Shown: positions 46,595 through 55,010 of the stretch, piece by piece
Layout: each line of letters begins with the position of its first letter
Position numbering within the stretch: position 1 is the stretch's first letter
NCBI RefSeq assembly: GCF_030065675.1
Contig: NZ_JASJDK010000006.1
Location: 1 to 64,000, forward strand
Length of the DNA: 64,000 bases
Direction: 5' to 3'
Source: Mastigocoleus sp. MO_188.B34
GTDB taxonomy: Bacteria > Cyanobacteriota > Cyanobacteriia > Cyanobacteriales > Nostocaceae
Translations under genes and position numbers: made by a program
Notes under the pieces: generated by a model
The model's database searches: none
Told to the model about the DNA's origin: nothing
Seen by the model: the letters and a program-made list of their open reading frames with translations, nothing else

Positions 46595-48199
46595 ATGGCA
46601 AAGGAAAAGCAGGAAAGAACTTTAAATAATCAATCTCAGCATAAACAACACAGGGATTCCCAGGATACAGAACTATTATTTCAACAGAGAATCGGCTCAA
46701 GTCAAAGTAATTCAATAGGGCAAAGAATAAGTCGGATAAGCAATGTTCCTTCCATAGCAGCCCATTCTGCGATGCTCAATCGTGCCCCTGCAAAACAACA
46801 ATCTGCTAACAGGCACTTGCTATTGCAGTTGCAGCGACAACATGGAAATAGATATGTACAGCGGGTGGTGCAAGAAGCACAACAACAGAACCAACCTGTG
46901 ATTCAAACGAAACTGACTCTAGGTGCAGTGGGTGACAAATACGAACAGGAAGCGGATCGCGTCGCCAAGCAAGTGGTGAATAGTATTTCATCTACAAATC
47001 AAGAACCCGTGCAAAGGATGGAACCTGAGGATGAGGAACTGGCACAAATGAAGCCAGATATTCAGCGGATGGCTGTGGGTGAAGCAATAGAGGTGGATCC
47101 AAGTGTCGAAGATGCGATTCAACGGGCGCGAGGTAGGGGACAACCTTTAGCAGAGAATGTGCGCGTACCAATGGAACAGGCATTTGGGGCTGATTTTAGT
47201 GGGGTGAGGGTGCATACGGGTAGCCAATCACACCATTTGAATCAATCGATACAGGCGCGGGCTTTCACTACGGAGCAGGATGTGTTCTTTCGTCAGGGGG
47301 AATATAATCCAGGTAGTCGGAGTGGGCAGGAGTTGTTGGCTCATGAGTTGACTCATGTAGTTCAGCAGAGTGGTGCAGTCCAGCGATCGCAAAATCCAAA
47401 ACCTACCCTACAGCGTGAAGAAACAGCAATTATACAAAGGGTAGTTTACGATAATATGGCTGAAATGTGGAATGACGTCCATAGTGGCTATTCGCAAGAG
47501 AAGATTCAAAATATTCTTAAAGATTCTGTGCTGTCCGCACAATATAACGACGCAGCTGCCCAATTACCTAACTGTAATTTTGTTCAAGTTCAAGGCACAG
47601 CACCTCAAGCTAAATCAACACCTGACGCAGACCAACCTTATAGGATAGAGTGGGACACGGCGACACAACTCTCTCTTGATGAGGATTACTTTGCAAGTGC
47701 TATTATTCATGAACTGGCTCATGCTGCATCATCACAACAGTATCGAAGAAATGGAGTTGATGACAGGGAACTTATTTGGGCTAACATGAATTTGCCTCCT
47801 GCGGAGGGTCTTGTCGATACTGAAACTGGGATGAGTGATAATCAATTGGAATCATATCAAACTCAAATGGAGACAATTGATAAAAATTGGCTAGGTATAG
47901 AAAAGGAGGCTACGGCAGATAAGACGTCGGGAAAACTTCCCCAGCTTCACTACGACCATATATATCAAAGAATCCAATATGCCTTGGGTACAGGCTTTGT
48001 CCACAACGATACAGTCTTAGCAGATATGCTGTACTACTTAAAAGCGAAGAGATTAGATAATACAAGGACATATTCATTCGCAAGACGTATGCTCAATGAA
48101 GCCAATGATCGTCGTAGGAATGGTTTTTGGTCTAGGAGTGATACTGAAGTCAGAGTAGTTGATAGCAAAGCATGGTGGTTTCAATTTTGGAAATGGTAA
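46595..48199 (+). CDS. DUF4157 protein with a second HExxH metalloprotease-like domain (candidate injected cargo)
   Basis: A 534-residue protein from ATG 46595 behind GAGGTG. Residues 1-110 are Gln-rich and disordered with the conserved LLLQLQRQHGNRYVQRVVQE motif. DUF4157 spans about 180-275 (LAENVRVPMEQAFGADFSG, VRVHTGSQSHHLN, HELTHVVQQ with HELTH at 250-254). DUF4157 is common on cargo and accessory proteins of contractile injection systems. The C-terminal part (about 280-534) is unrelated and contains AIIHELAHAASSQQ (HELAH at 372-376), then charged helices and WWFQFWKW at the end. It may be a zinc peptidase toxin. It lies inside the CIS cluster. Activity is inferred from motif only. Confidence 0.72.
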   Translation: MAKEKQERTLNNQSQHKQHRDSQDTELLFQQRIGSSQSNSIGQRISRISNVPSIAAHSAMLNRAPAKQQSANRHLLLQLQRQHGNRYVQRVVQEAQQQNQPVIQTKLTLGAVGDKYEQEADRVAKQVVNSISSTNQEPVQRMEPEDEELAQMKPDIQRMAVGEAIEVDPSVEDAIQRARGRGQPLAENVRVPMEQAFGADFSGVRVHTGSQSHHLNQSIQARAFTTEQDVFFRQGEYNPGSRSGQELLAHELTHVVQQSGAVQRSQNPKPTLQREETAIIQRVVYDNMAEMWNDVHSGYSQEKIQNILKDSVLSAQYNDAAAQLPNCNFVQVQGTAPQAKSTPDADQPYRIEWDTATQLSLDEDYFASAIIHELAHAASSQQYRRNGVDDRELIWANMNLPPAEGLVDTETGMSDNQLESYQTQMETIDKNWLGIEKEATADKTSGKLPQLHYDHIYQRIQYALGTGFVHNDTVLADMLYYLKAKRLDNTRTYSFARRMLNEANDRRRNGFWSRSDTEVRVVDSKAWWFQFWKW

Positions 48200-48332
48200 T
48201 TACAGTGCGCTCGCCGATCTTGTAGTGGACTAACACGCCTAAAATGTTGCAATAGATTTGTCCTAAAATTTATTTCAATTAATGATTTTTGGATTTTGCT
48301 AATGCACTATTTTAGCTGTGTCAGTCCAGTAG

Positions 48333-48358
48333 GGTGCGTTAACGAAGTGTAACGCACC
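48333..48358. repeat. GGTGCGTTA hairpin
   Basis: A 9-bp perfect hairpin (GGTGCGTTA at 48333-48341, TAACGCACC at 48350-48358), preceded by GTAG. It is the same core found inside family A elements. It stands in the gap between the DUF4157 gene and the Pvc16-like gene, so it may act on read-through. Confidence 0.7.
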
Positions 48359-48449
48359 GTCGGGATCTCTTCTGAATCACTGATGCACTACCAATTTGAC
48401 CAACTTACTTAACTGCACCAAAAATAGAGCTTCCTGGGAGAGAAAGCGA

Positions 48450-49016
48450 ATGTTTCAAGACCTCGATAACACCCTCAGAGAATTGCTGAAACAAAAAGTA
48501 CCGATTGATGACACTCAAATAGATATAAAATTTGAGCTACCCAATCAAGACTGGGAAAGCAAACTACAGAAAGCAACAATTAATCTGTTTCTCTACGACA
48601 TCCGCGAGAATCTTGGGTTACGGAGTAACGAAAAGTATTTAAACCGCAATGGTGCTACAGGGACTGAAACTATAGCACCCGTCCGCATGGATTTGTCTTA
48701 TATGATTACGGTTTGGACAAAAGAAATTGTGGATGAACATCGACTACAAGGAAGTATTCTAAAAACTTTGTTACGCTATCCCACCCTACCAACTGAAGTT
48801 CTGCAAGGAGATATGAACCAACCTCTTCCCTTACGTGCTTGGGTGAGTCAACCAGAAAAAACACCTAATATTTGGGATTTTTGGTCTTCTCTAGATGGAC
48901 GACTGAAGGCTGGTTTAAGTTATGTGGTGACAGTTCCCGTTCAACCCTTTACCCCAGTGGAAGTACCTCTAGTTACCGAAAAAACAATAACATTGAAACA
49001 CCGAAGAGAATCTTAG
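48450..49016 (+). CDS. Pvc16/DUF4255 tail-terminator-like protein
   Basis: A 188-residue protein starting at ATG 48450 (GGGAGA upstream), 18 codons inside a longer open frame. DUF4255 (Pvc16_N) hallmarks: FQDLDNTLRELLKQ, LPNQDWESKLQKATINLFLY, DIRENLGLRSNE, VRMDLSYMITVWTKE, DEHRLQGSILKTLLRYPTLP. In phage-tail-like systems this family forms the terminal cap of the tube and sheath. Part of the injection-system cluster, but separated from the sheath genes by a gap of about 700 bp and the Ig-like protein gene. Confidence 0.85.
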   Translation: MFQDLDNTLRELLKQKVPIDDTQIDIKFELPNQDWESKLQKATINLFLYDIRENLGLRSNEKYLNRNGATGTETIAPVRMDLSYMITVWTKEIVDEHRLQGSILKTLLRYPTLPTEVLQGDMNQPLPLRAWVSQPEKTPNIWDFWSSLDGRLKAGLSYVVTVPVQPFTPVEVPLVTEKTITLKHRRES

Positions 49017-49038
49017 TAATTTTGTGAATATTTTTTCC

Positions 49039-49077
49039 AAAGTGCATAAGTTGATTTTACTGATAACTAAATAAGGA
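49039..49077 (+). promoter_or_regulatory. Bipartite repeated motif upstream of the Ig-like/sheath operon, copy 2
   Basis: AAAGTGCATAAGTTGATTTTAC, six variable bases, CTAAATAAGGA. See copy 1 at 43604-43642. It lies 22 bp after the Pvc16-like stop codon and about 640 bp before the next gene. Confidence 0.4.
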
Positions 49078-49713
49078 TAACAAAGATGAGAAATAAAACT
49101 TTTTGTAAATAAAAATAGCAAACTTCCAGAAAAAGGTATAAGCTACTATCAGGAAATAAACATACAAACTGATTGTAAAAATTAAAAATCTGAGAAGCAA
49201 AAAACAGATTTATCAAAGAAAATTAGTTTGAAAAAGATTCACAATATTTACAAATAAAATACCTAATATAACTTAATCAATTACGAAATCTATTCTATTT
49301 ATATTAGGTAGTAATATCGAAGTCATATTGCCTCTATTCCTATAATTTAGATATTGTGATTTATGTAGACATAATGCATTTTTATCATGAACCAATTGAT
49401 GATTATTGAAGATATCATTTCATAAAATAAATCTTAATTCTTCAATTGCTTCATTTTGTTGGTTGACTTGTGTTTTACATATAGAACAATTCAAACATTA
49501 ATCAAGTATTAGCATTGTATTGTCAATCAAACAATGGTCTACTCAAATGATTTTTACAGATACTCTTTCTGGAATGAAAAGCTTGAGTTTATAGCACTAC
49601 GCATTTAGGTTAGGATATTGGCGGAAGCTAAAACCTATAACCAGTAGACTTTTGACTTTTGACTTTTTACTTGCGCGTAGCGTTATAATATCTGCACCCA
49701 CCTCATTGAAGAA
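49078..49713. other. Gene-free region ahead of the sheath operon
   Basis: A 636-bp AT-rich region. Near its end is TTTTGACTTTTTACTTGCGCGTAGCG (49652-49681), a motif that also occurs at 226-252 and is therefore a dispersed repeat. No ORF or RNA gene recognised. It is the likely site of the promoter for the structural operon beginning at 49714. Confidence 0.5.
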
Positions 49714-50316
49714 ATGATAATTAAAGCCAGTCACAAAGTTGCAATTGCGGGAACAATAAAGGATGAATTTACGGAGCAACCCATTGCAGACACCATTGTC
49801 AATATAGTAGGTCAAAATTTCAACATTTGGGCAACTGAAAATGGCTCCTTCTATTTAATAGGAGAACCAAAAAGTCCAATCAAATTACCTACATCCCTCG
49901 CCAAAATTGAAAATGGTTTTTTCAATTTCATGGATTTACCTGATGGTGAGTATAAGCTAAAAGTTTCAGCCCCTAATTTTAAACTTCGATATGAACAAGA
50001 TAAGGAAATTGATGTTACAGCACCAAATTTGCAAATATCAGTAGAACTATCTCCAACCCAATTGACTGGAAATGTCAGACGCAGTGATAATCAGGAGCCT
50101 ATTTCTCAAGCCTTAGTTAAACTTGGTGGTAGCGAATACCAAACTTTTACTGATATAGAAGGTAAATACACCTTATCAGATATCGTGGCGAGTTCCCCTA
50201 CAATACAGGTTTCTCACAAAAGTTTTGAGCTATCTACCCGGAAACTAGAACAGCAACTAAATCCAGGAGAAAAACGCACAGAAGATTTTAGCTTAAAACC
50301 ACTAAATTCGATTTAA
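49714..50316 (+). CDS. Protein with two carboxypeptidase-regulatory-like (Ig-like) domains
   Basis: A 200-residue protein. The first domain (about 8-110) begins VAIAGTIKDEFTEQPIADTI and ends near LPDGEYKLKVSAPNF. The second (about 115-195) is LTGNVRRSDNQEPISQALVK, TDIEGKYTLSDIVASSPTIQ. Both are beta-sandwich carboxypeptidase-regulatory-like domains. No signal peptide. It opens the structural operon, 58 bp before the first sheath gene. Such domains occur as sheath or tube decorations and adaptors; its role in this system is inferred from position. Confidence 0.7.
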   Translation: MIIKASHKVAIAGTIKDEFTEQPIADTIVNIVGQNFNIWATENGSFYLIGEPKSPIKLPTSLAKIENGFFNFMDLPDGEYKLKVSAPNFKLRYEQDKEIDVTAPNLQISVELSPTQLTGNVRRSDNQEPISQALVKLGGSEYQTFTDIEGKYTLSDIVASSPTIQVSHKSFELSTRKLEQQLNPGEKRTEDFSLKPLNSI

Positions 50317-50374
50317 CTTGATTAGTTTATCTTGTATCAAAAATAGTATTTTAGTTAATCTCAAGGAGAATATT

Positions 50375-51778
50375 ATGCCTGAGTATTTAGCCCCTGGTGT
50401 TTACGTTGAGGAAGTTCCTTCATTAATCAAACCAATTGCTCCCGTTAGTACGAGTATTGCAGGGTTCATTGGTGTTGTGCCGAATGAGCCGATTGTGGAA
50501 GAAGTAAAAGATCAAATGATTGCTACGGGTGATGGTGAGAAAACACAATTTAAACTGCCACTTGGGTCTTACCCAGTAAAACCAGATGCAGGAGAGTATG
50601 AAATTAAGATAGGGGATGAAATTAACCCATTTGAAGCTAGACTTGAAAATAATGACGAAACAAAAGATTCATTCGTAGTTTTCCAACAGGCTCCACAAGC
50701 AGGAGCCGACATCAGAGGAAGTTACAAACGCTTTTTTAATTCTGTTGTGGGTGTTGGTGAAGTTAAAGTATGTACCAATTTTACTGAGTTTACAAAATCT
50801 TTTGGTGAATTTACTCAAGATACCGGACAAAATATATTAGCTCACGCGGTGTATGGCTTTTTTAACAATGGCGGTTCTCGCTGCTATGTCATGCGGGTAA
50901 ATGCAGAAAATGATATTACCGAACAATTCTTAGAGCGAACATTTGAACCAATTGATGAAATTGCGATTGTCGCTGCGCCAGGAATTTTAGAGTCTAGCGT
51001 TCGCGCTGCTATAGTCACCCATTGTCAACAGAGAACCCAAGACCGTTTTGCCATCTTTGATTGTCCACAAGTGGTAGAAACTAATGGACTATTGGATCTC
51101 CTAAAATTGGATCGGGATAATGATAACAACGTCGTACCAGACTACTCAGACTATGCAGCTTTCTACTTCCCCTGGATAGAAGTTTTTGACCCAGCGACCA
51201 AAACCCGCAAATATGTGCCTCCCAGTGGTCATATTGCAGGTATATATGCCAGAGTTGATACTGCAATTGGAGTACACAAAGCCCCAGCTAATGAGGTTAT
51301 CTTCGGTGCTCTAGGACTGAAATACAAAATCAGCAAAGCTCAACAAACATTACTCAATCCCCAAGGTGTTAACTGTATCCGTGACCTCAACGGTAATTAT
51401 TTAGTTTGGGGAGCCCGTACCATAGGTGGAGATGCTAACTCAGACTTGAAATACATCAATGTCCGCCGTACCTTATTATTCCTCAGAGAATCTATAGACG
51501 AAGGCACCCAGTGGGTAGTCTTTGAACCAAATACTCCTAATTTGTGGAGGAGAATTACTCGTAATGTCTCTGATTTCCTCACCACAGTTTGGCGTTCTGG
51601 AGCATTATTTGGTGACACTCCCGAACAAGCTTTTTACGTGAAGTGTGACGCGGAAACTAATCCACCAGAGGAGCGGGAACTAGGTCGAGTGGTGACAGAA
51701 ATTGGGGTGGCGATTGTCCGTCCAGCGGAATTTGTCATCTTCCGTATTAGCCAGATTACGCCTCAAACTAATAGTTAA
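50375..51778 (+). CDS. Contractile injection system sheath protein 1
   Basis: A 467-residue sheath subunit starting at ATG 50375 after AAGGAG. The N-terminal MPEYLAPGVYVEEVP and SIAGFIGVVP are classic phage-tail-sheath motifs; an inserted domain follows (about 45-120); the C-terminal core has RTLLFLRESIDEGTQWVVFE, PNTPNLWRRITRNVSDFLTT and AFYVKCDAETNPPEERELGR. The contracted sheath drives the tube through a target membrane. Paralogue of the next gene. Highly expressed structural gene in related systems. Confidence 0.93.
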   Translation: MPEYLAPGVYVEEVPSLIKPIAPVSTSIAGFIGVVPNEPIVEEVKDQMIATGDGEKTQFKLPLGSYPVKPDAGEYEIKIGDEINPFEARLENNDETKDSFVVFQQAPQAGADIRGSYKRFFNSVVGVGEVKVCTNFTEFTKSFGEFTQDTGQNILAHAVYGFFNNGGSRCYVMRVNAENDITEQFLERTFEPIDEIAIVAAPGILESSVRAAIVTHCQQRTQDRFAIFDCPQVVETNGLLDLLKLDRDNDNNVVPDYSDYAAFYFPWIEVFDPATKTRKYVPPSGHIAGIYARVDTAIGVHKAPANEVIFGALGLKYKISKAQQTLLNPQGVNCIRDLNGNYLVWGARTIGGDANSDLKYINVRRTLLFLRESIDEGTQWVVFEPNTPNLWRRITRNVSDFLTTVWRSGALFGDTPEQAFYVKCDAETNPPEERELGRVVTEIGVAIVRPAEFVIFRISQITPQTNS

Positions 51779-51816
51779 AACCGGCTTGTATCTTTTTGCA
51801 AATAATGGAGGCTTGT

Positions 51817-53244
51817 ATGCCAAAAGTTTATAAGACTCCGGGGGTTTATAGAGAAGAGTTTTTTTTACAACCTCAAGAGGCATTACCTACTGGGATTCCT
51901 GGATTTGTGGGATTTGCTTGGGCGATCGCACCTTTGGAAAAATTACCACCAGGAATCGACCTTACATCTCTTCCTGAGTCCTTAAAAGGTAAAATAGATT
52001 ATGACTCAGAAAAAAAGTGTTTAGTTTTTCCCGGAGTTATCACTTCAACCATCAGGGATGAGTTGTTACAACTCTCAGAAGATCCAGAAAACTCAGAAGA
52101 ATTGCTACTGTTTCAAAAAGCGATACAGTCCCTATTTGAAAATGCTCAACAAGTTATTAGCCTGCAGCGCAAACGAGACTTTGACAATGAGTTGCAGACT
52201 CCAAATGAGAGTTACTTAGCAGAGGCAGTAAATGGTTTTTTTGAAAATGGCGGTATTCGTTGCTACGTCGCACGAGCAGTCTTCGAGTCAGAGAACCCAG
52301 ATAGAAACAAAGAAGCCCTGATTCAAGCCTTGAGTGGATTAGAGCCTCTCAACGACCTAGACTTGGTAGCGATTCCCGATGCGATGACATTGTATCCAGA
52401 CAAACAAGCAGTTTTGCAGGTGCAACAAGCAGCTTTAAATCACTGTGAAACTTGTGGCGATCGCATGGTTGTATTAGATGCATTACCTAGCCTAGAAAAT
52501 GGTCAGCCCAAACTGACACTATACGAGGACATTAAATCGCAACATCGTGACCTGAGCGTAAATCAAAAAGAAGCTTTTAACGGAGTTTTATACTTCCCTT
52601 GGGTTAAAAACACTCAAGATTATCCCAAACAGGATGATCCTACCCAATTAGAGAAAGGTCGCTTAGTCCCCCCCTGTGGACATGTAGCTGGAATAATTGC
52701 CCGTAGCGATCGCGATCGTGGCGTATTTAAAGCCCCAGCCAACGAAGAAATATATGATGTCTTAGATTTAGAACTGCCCATTGACAACTCAATTCAAGAG
52801 GAATTGAACCCACTCGGAATTAATTGTCTGCGGTCTTTCCCAGGTAGAGGAATTCGGGTTTGGGGAGCAAGGACGCTCGCGGGTCAAGATTTCAACTGGC
52901 GTTACGTCAACGTTCGTCGTTTATTTCTTACCCTGATGCGGTGGATTGACCAAAACATGTTTTGGGTAACCTTTGAACCTAATGGTCGGCTACTGTGGTT
53001 GCGAATTCAACGAGAACTGAGTTTTTATCTGGAAGGTTGGTGGCAAGCAGGTGCTCTAATAGGAGAAACCCGCAACCAAGCATTCTACGTTAAATGTGAC
53101 GAAGAAACAAATCCACCGGAAAATCGCGAACTTGGACAGGTTATTACCGAAATTGGTTTTGCTCCCAATGCTCCAGCCGAATTTATAATTGTTCGCATTG
53201 TTCGCCGCACTGATACCCGTGAAATTCTAAGACCTTATATATAA
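51817..53244 (+). CDS. Contractile injection system sheath protein 2
   Basis: A 475-residue sheath paralogue from ATG 51817 with GGAGG 5 nt upstream (an ATG at 51805 is possible but overlaps that site). MPKVYKTPGVYREEFF, IPGFVGFA, then a different insert (about 45-130), and a conserved C-terminus: RLFLTLMRWIDQNMFWVTFE, GWWQAGALIGETRNQAFYVK, CDEETNPPENRELGQVITEI. Two sheath types in one cluster are usual in this class; one may form the baseplate-proximal ring or the bulk of the sheath. Confidence 0.92.
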   Translation: MPKVYKTPGVYREEFFLQPQEALPTGIPGFVGFAWAIAPLEKLPPGIDLTSLPESLKGKIDYDSEKKCLVFPGVITSTIRDELLQLSEDPENSEELLLFQKAIQSLFENAQQVISLQRKRDFDNELQTPNESYLAEAVNGFFENGGIRCYVARAVFESENPDRNKEALIQALSGLEPLNDLDLVAIPDAMTLYPDKQAVLQVQQAALNHCETCGDRMVVLDALPSLENGQPKLTLYEDIKSQHRDLSVNQKEAFNGVLYFPWVKNTQDYPKQDDPTQLEKGRLVPPCGHVAGIIARSDRDRGVFKAPANEEIYDVLDLELPIDNSIQEELNPLGINCLRSFPGRGIRVWGARTLAGQDFNWRYVNVRRLFLTLMRWIDQNMFWVTFEPNGRLLWLRIQRELSFYLEGWWQAGALIGETRNQAFYVKCDEETNPPENRELGQVITEIGFAPNAPAEFIIVRIVRRTDTREILRPYI

Positions 53245-53292
53245 GTCGAGAAATAACCAAACACACCAAATACAAACTTAAGGAGACTAATT

Positions 53293-53718
53293 ATGAACGA
53301 CGATCTTCCATACCGTGGGTTTAACTTCCGAGTTGAAATTGATGGTATCACTGAAGCAGGTTTTCAAGAATGTGACGGTTTAGATGTGACAACAGATCCC
53401 GTAGAATACCGAGAGGGAACTGACCCTAATCATGTACGACATCTAACAGGGCTAAACAAATACTCACCTATTACACTCAAACGTGGTATTACTGACTCCA
53501 CCAGCCTTTGGGATTGGCGAAAAACAGTGATCGATGGCAAAACAGAACGTAGAAACGTATCAATTGTCTTAATGAATGAAGCTCGGGAAGAGAAAATACG
53601 CTGGAATCTGAGTAAAGCTTGGGCTTCCAAGTGGACTGCGCCTAGCTTCAATTCTACCAGTAATGAAGTAGCAATTGAATCACTAGAAATCGTATATGAC
53701 GAAATGAAGAGGGGATAG
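53293..53718 (+). CDS. Tail tube protein 1 (T4 gp19-like)
   Basis: A 141-residue tube subunit. DLPYRGFNFRVEIDGITEAG, FQECDGLDVTTDPVEYREGT and KRGITDSTSLWDWRKTVIDG are gp19/Hcp-like tube motifs; C-terminal EVAIESLEIVYDEMKRG. Tube proteins stack as hexamers inside the sheath. AGGAG lies just upstream of the start. A strong hairpin (53725-53787) follows directly and may reduce expression of later genes. Confidence 0.92.
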   Translation: MNDDLPYRGFNFRVEIDGITEAGFQECDGLDVTTDPVEYREGTDPNHVRHLTGLNKYSPITLKRGITDSTSLWDWRKTVIDGKTERRNVSIVLMNEAREEKIRWNLSKAWASKWTAPSFNSTSNEVAIESLEIVYDEMKRG

Positions 53719-53724
53719 TCCAGT

Positions 53725-53787
53725 CTTGTTGGGTTATGCTTTGCTTTTCCCATGAAGATGTTATATATCCTGCGTCAACCCAACAAG
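53725..53787. repeat. TTGTTGGGTT inverted repeat inside the injection operon
   Basis: Perfect 11-bp arms CTTGTTGGGTT (53725-53735) and AACCCAACAAG (53777-53787), 41 nt apart. The arms match the inner hairpin of the repeat at 6302-6399. It sits 7 bp after the tube gene stop and before the assembly gene. It may act as an mRNA-stabilising or attenuating hairpin. Confidence 0.65.
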
Positions 53788-53872
53788 CTATGACTTATAG
53801 GCTTATAGATTATTTTTAAGTTACTTACAGTGTTTAGTATCCTAAATTACCCCAAGCTATACTTTGCAAGCT

Positions 53873-54235
53873 ATGCTACAGACTGAATTTAACTTTACTC
53901 TGCCACTGGGCTATGTTGATGCAGAAGGTAATCTGCATAGAGAAGGAGTTATGCGTTTAGCAACAGCCTTAGATGAAATTACTCCTCTTAAAGACCCACG
54001 TGTGCGTAGTAACCAAGGATATTTGTTGATGATTTTACTGTCGCGAGTCATCACTAAACTCGGTACTTTGGAATTCATTACTCCTAAAATAATAGAAAAC
54101 TTGTTTGCAGGAGATTTAACCTATTTACAAGACCTTTACTGCCGCGTTAATAAAAATGGACACGATCGCGTGCGTACAAATTGTCCTCACTGTGAAAAAC
54201 AGTTCGATGTGGAACTAAGTAGTATGGGGGAATAA
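53873..54235 (+). CDS. Tail assembly protein of the injection system
   Basis: A 120-residue protein from ATG 53873 (TTG 53864 is also in frame). Landmarks are TEFNFTLPLGYVDAEGNLHR, MRLATALDEITPLKDPRVRS and a C-terminal Cys-x-x-Cys pair TNCPHCEKQFDVELSSMGE, suggesting a zinc-binding knuckle. Small proteins of this type, with gp41/DUF-like tail assembly features, lie next to tube genes in eCIS clusters. Its exact function is unknown. Its stop codon TAA overlaps the ATT start of the next gene. Confidence 0.78.
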   Translation: MLQTEFNFTLPLGYVDAEGNLHREGVMRLATALDEITPLKDPRVRSNQGYLLMILLSRVITKLGTLEFITPKIIENLFAGDLTYLQDLYCRVNKNGHDRVRTNCPHCEKQFDVELSSMGE

Positions 54236-54399
54236 TTGGCTACCCCTTGGAGCGGTTGTATAAGGAGGTAGCCTATATTGCCTATCATTTTCATTGGCCG
54301 CACGAACATATTTTAACCCTAGAACACACAGAGCGATTGCGTTGGGTTGCACAGATAGCTGACATTAATCAACGCTTAAACGAACAACTTGAATCATAA
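54235..54399 (+). CDS. DUF6760-like small injection-system protein with apparent ATT start
   Basis: A 54-residue frame missed by normal start rules. It reads (M)GYPLERLYKEVAYIAYHFHW, then PHEHILTLEHTERLRWVAQI and ADINQRLNEQLES. This matches the DUF6760 proteins found next to tail assembly genes in injection systems, which begin with Met just before GYP. No ATG, GTG or TTG is in frame between the upstream stop (TAG 54222-54224) and GYP; the codon at the right place is ATT 54235-54237, overlapping the preceding TAA, with GGGGGA 4 nt upstream. ATT is a rare but known start. A frameshift to the TTG at 54236 is the alternative. Confidence 0.7.
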   Translation: MGYPLERLYKEVAYIAYHFHWPHEHILTLEHTERLRWVAQIADINQRLNEQLES

Positions 54400-54413
54400 G
54401 GAAGCAAGAACCA

Positions 54414-54896
54414 ATGCCTTCTCTAGGTCTGAATACAGCTTATGCTGCTGGTAGTAGCGCTGCAGGTGTTACACTCGATCCTTTCGGTGCTTTTAATTTC
54501 TTGATTGAAATTGAAGGGGTTTTGGTGGGAGGTTTTTCTGAGTGCAGTGGTCTGGAAGTCGAAACAGAATACTATGATTATCGTGAAGGAGGTGTAAATG
54601 AGTACGTACATCACTTTGTTGGTCCAACAAAATATCAACCCCTAGTCTTCAAACACGGGCTGACTTTCATTAATGGTCTATGGACTTGGCATCAAGAAGT
54701 TGCTCAAGCCATTGATACGGGGAAATTTAAACGTCGAAATGGCACAGTTTATTTATTAAACGAGCAAAAAATACCAATGAAGTGGTGGAATTTTAAAGAT
54801 GCTTTTCCCATTAAGTGGACTGGACCACAACTTAAGGCAGATTCGGGAGAAATTGCTTTTGAAAGTGTAGAACTCGTCCATCGAGGACTGAGTTAA
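54414..54896 (+). CDS. Tail tube protein 2 (T4 gp19-like)
   Basis: A 160-residue tube paralogue. An N-terminal extension (SLGLNTAYAAGSSAAGVTLD) precedes the gp19 core: GAFNFLIEIEGVLVGGFSEC, SGLEVETEYYDYREGGVNEY, VHHFVGPTKYQPLVFKHGLT, KDAFPIKWTGPQLKADSGEI, AFESVELVHRGLS. The extended N-terminus is typical of the second tube species, which may link the tube to the baseplate hub. Confidence 0.92.
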   Translation: MPSLGLNTAYAAGSSAAGVTLDPFGAFNFLIEIEGVLVGGFSECSGLEVETEYYDYREGGVNEYVHHFVGPTKYQPLVFKHGLTFINGLWTWHQEVAQAIDTGKFKRRNGTVYLLNEQKIPMKWWNFKDAFPIKWTGPQLKADSGEIAFESVELVHRGLS

Positions 54897-55010
54897 CCCA
54901 GTTCCATATTTAGATATTTGAACTTATTTATTTTATATCAGGCACTATGACCAAAATTGCAGTAATAGTTGCAGTACCTTGGACGTGCTAACACGAACGG
55001 AGGCTCAGAG

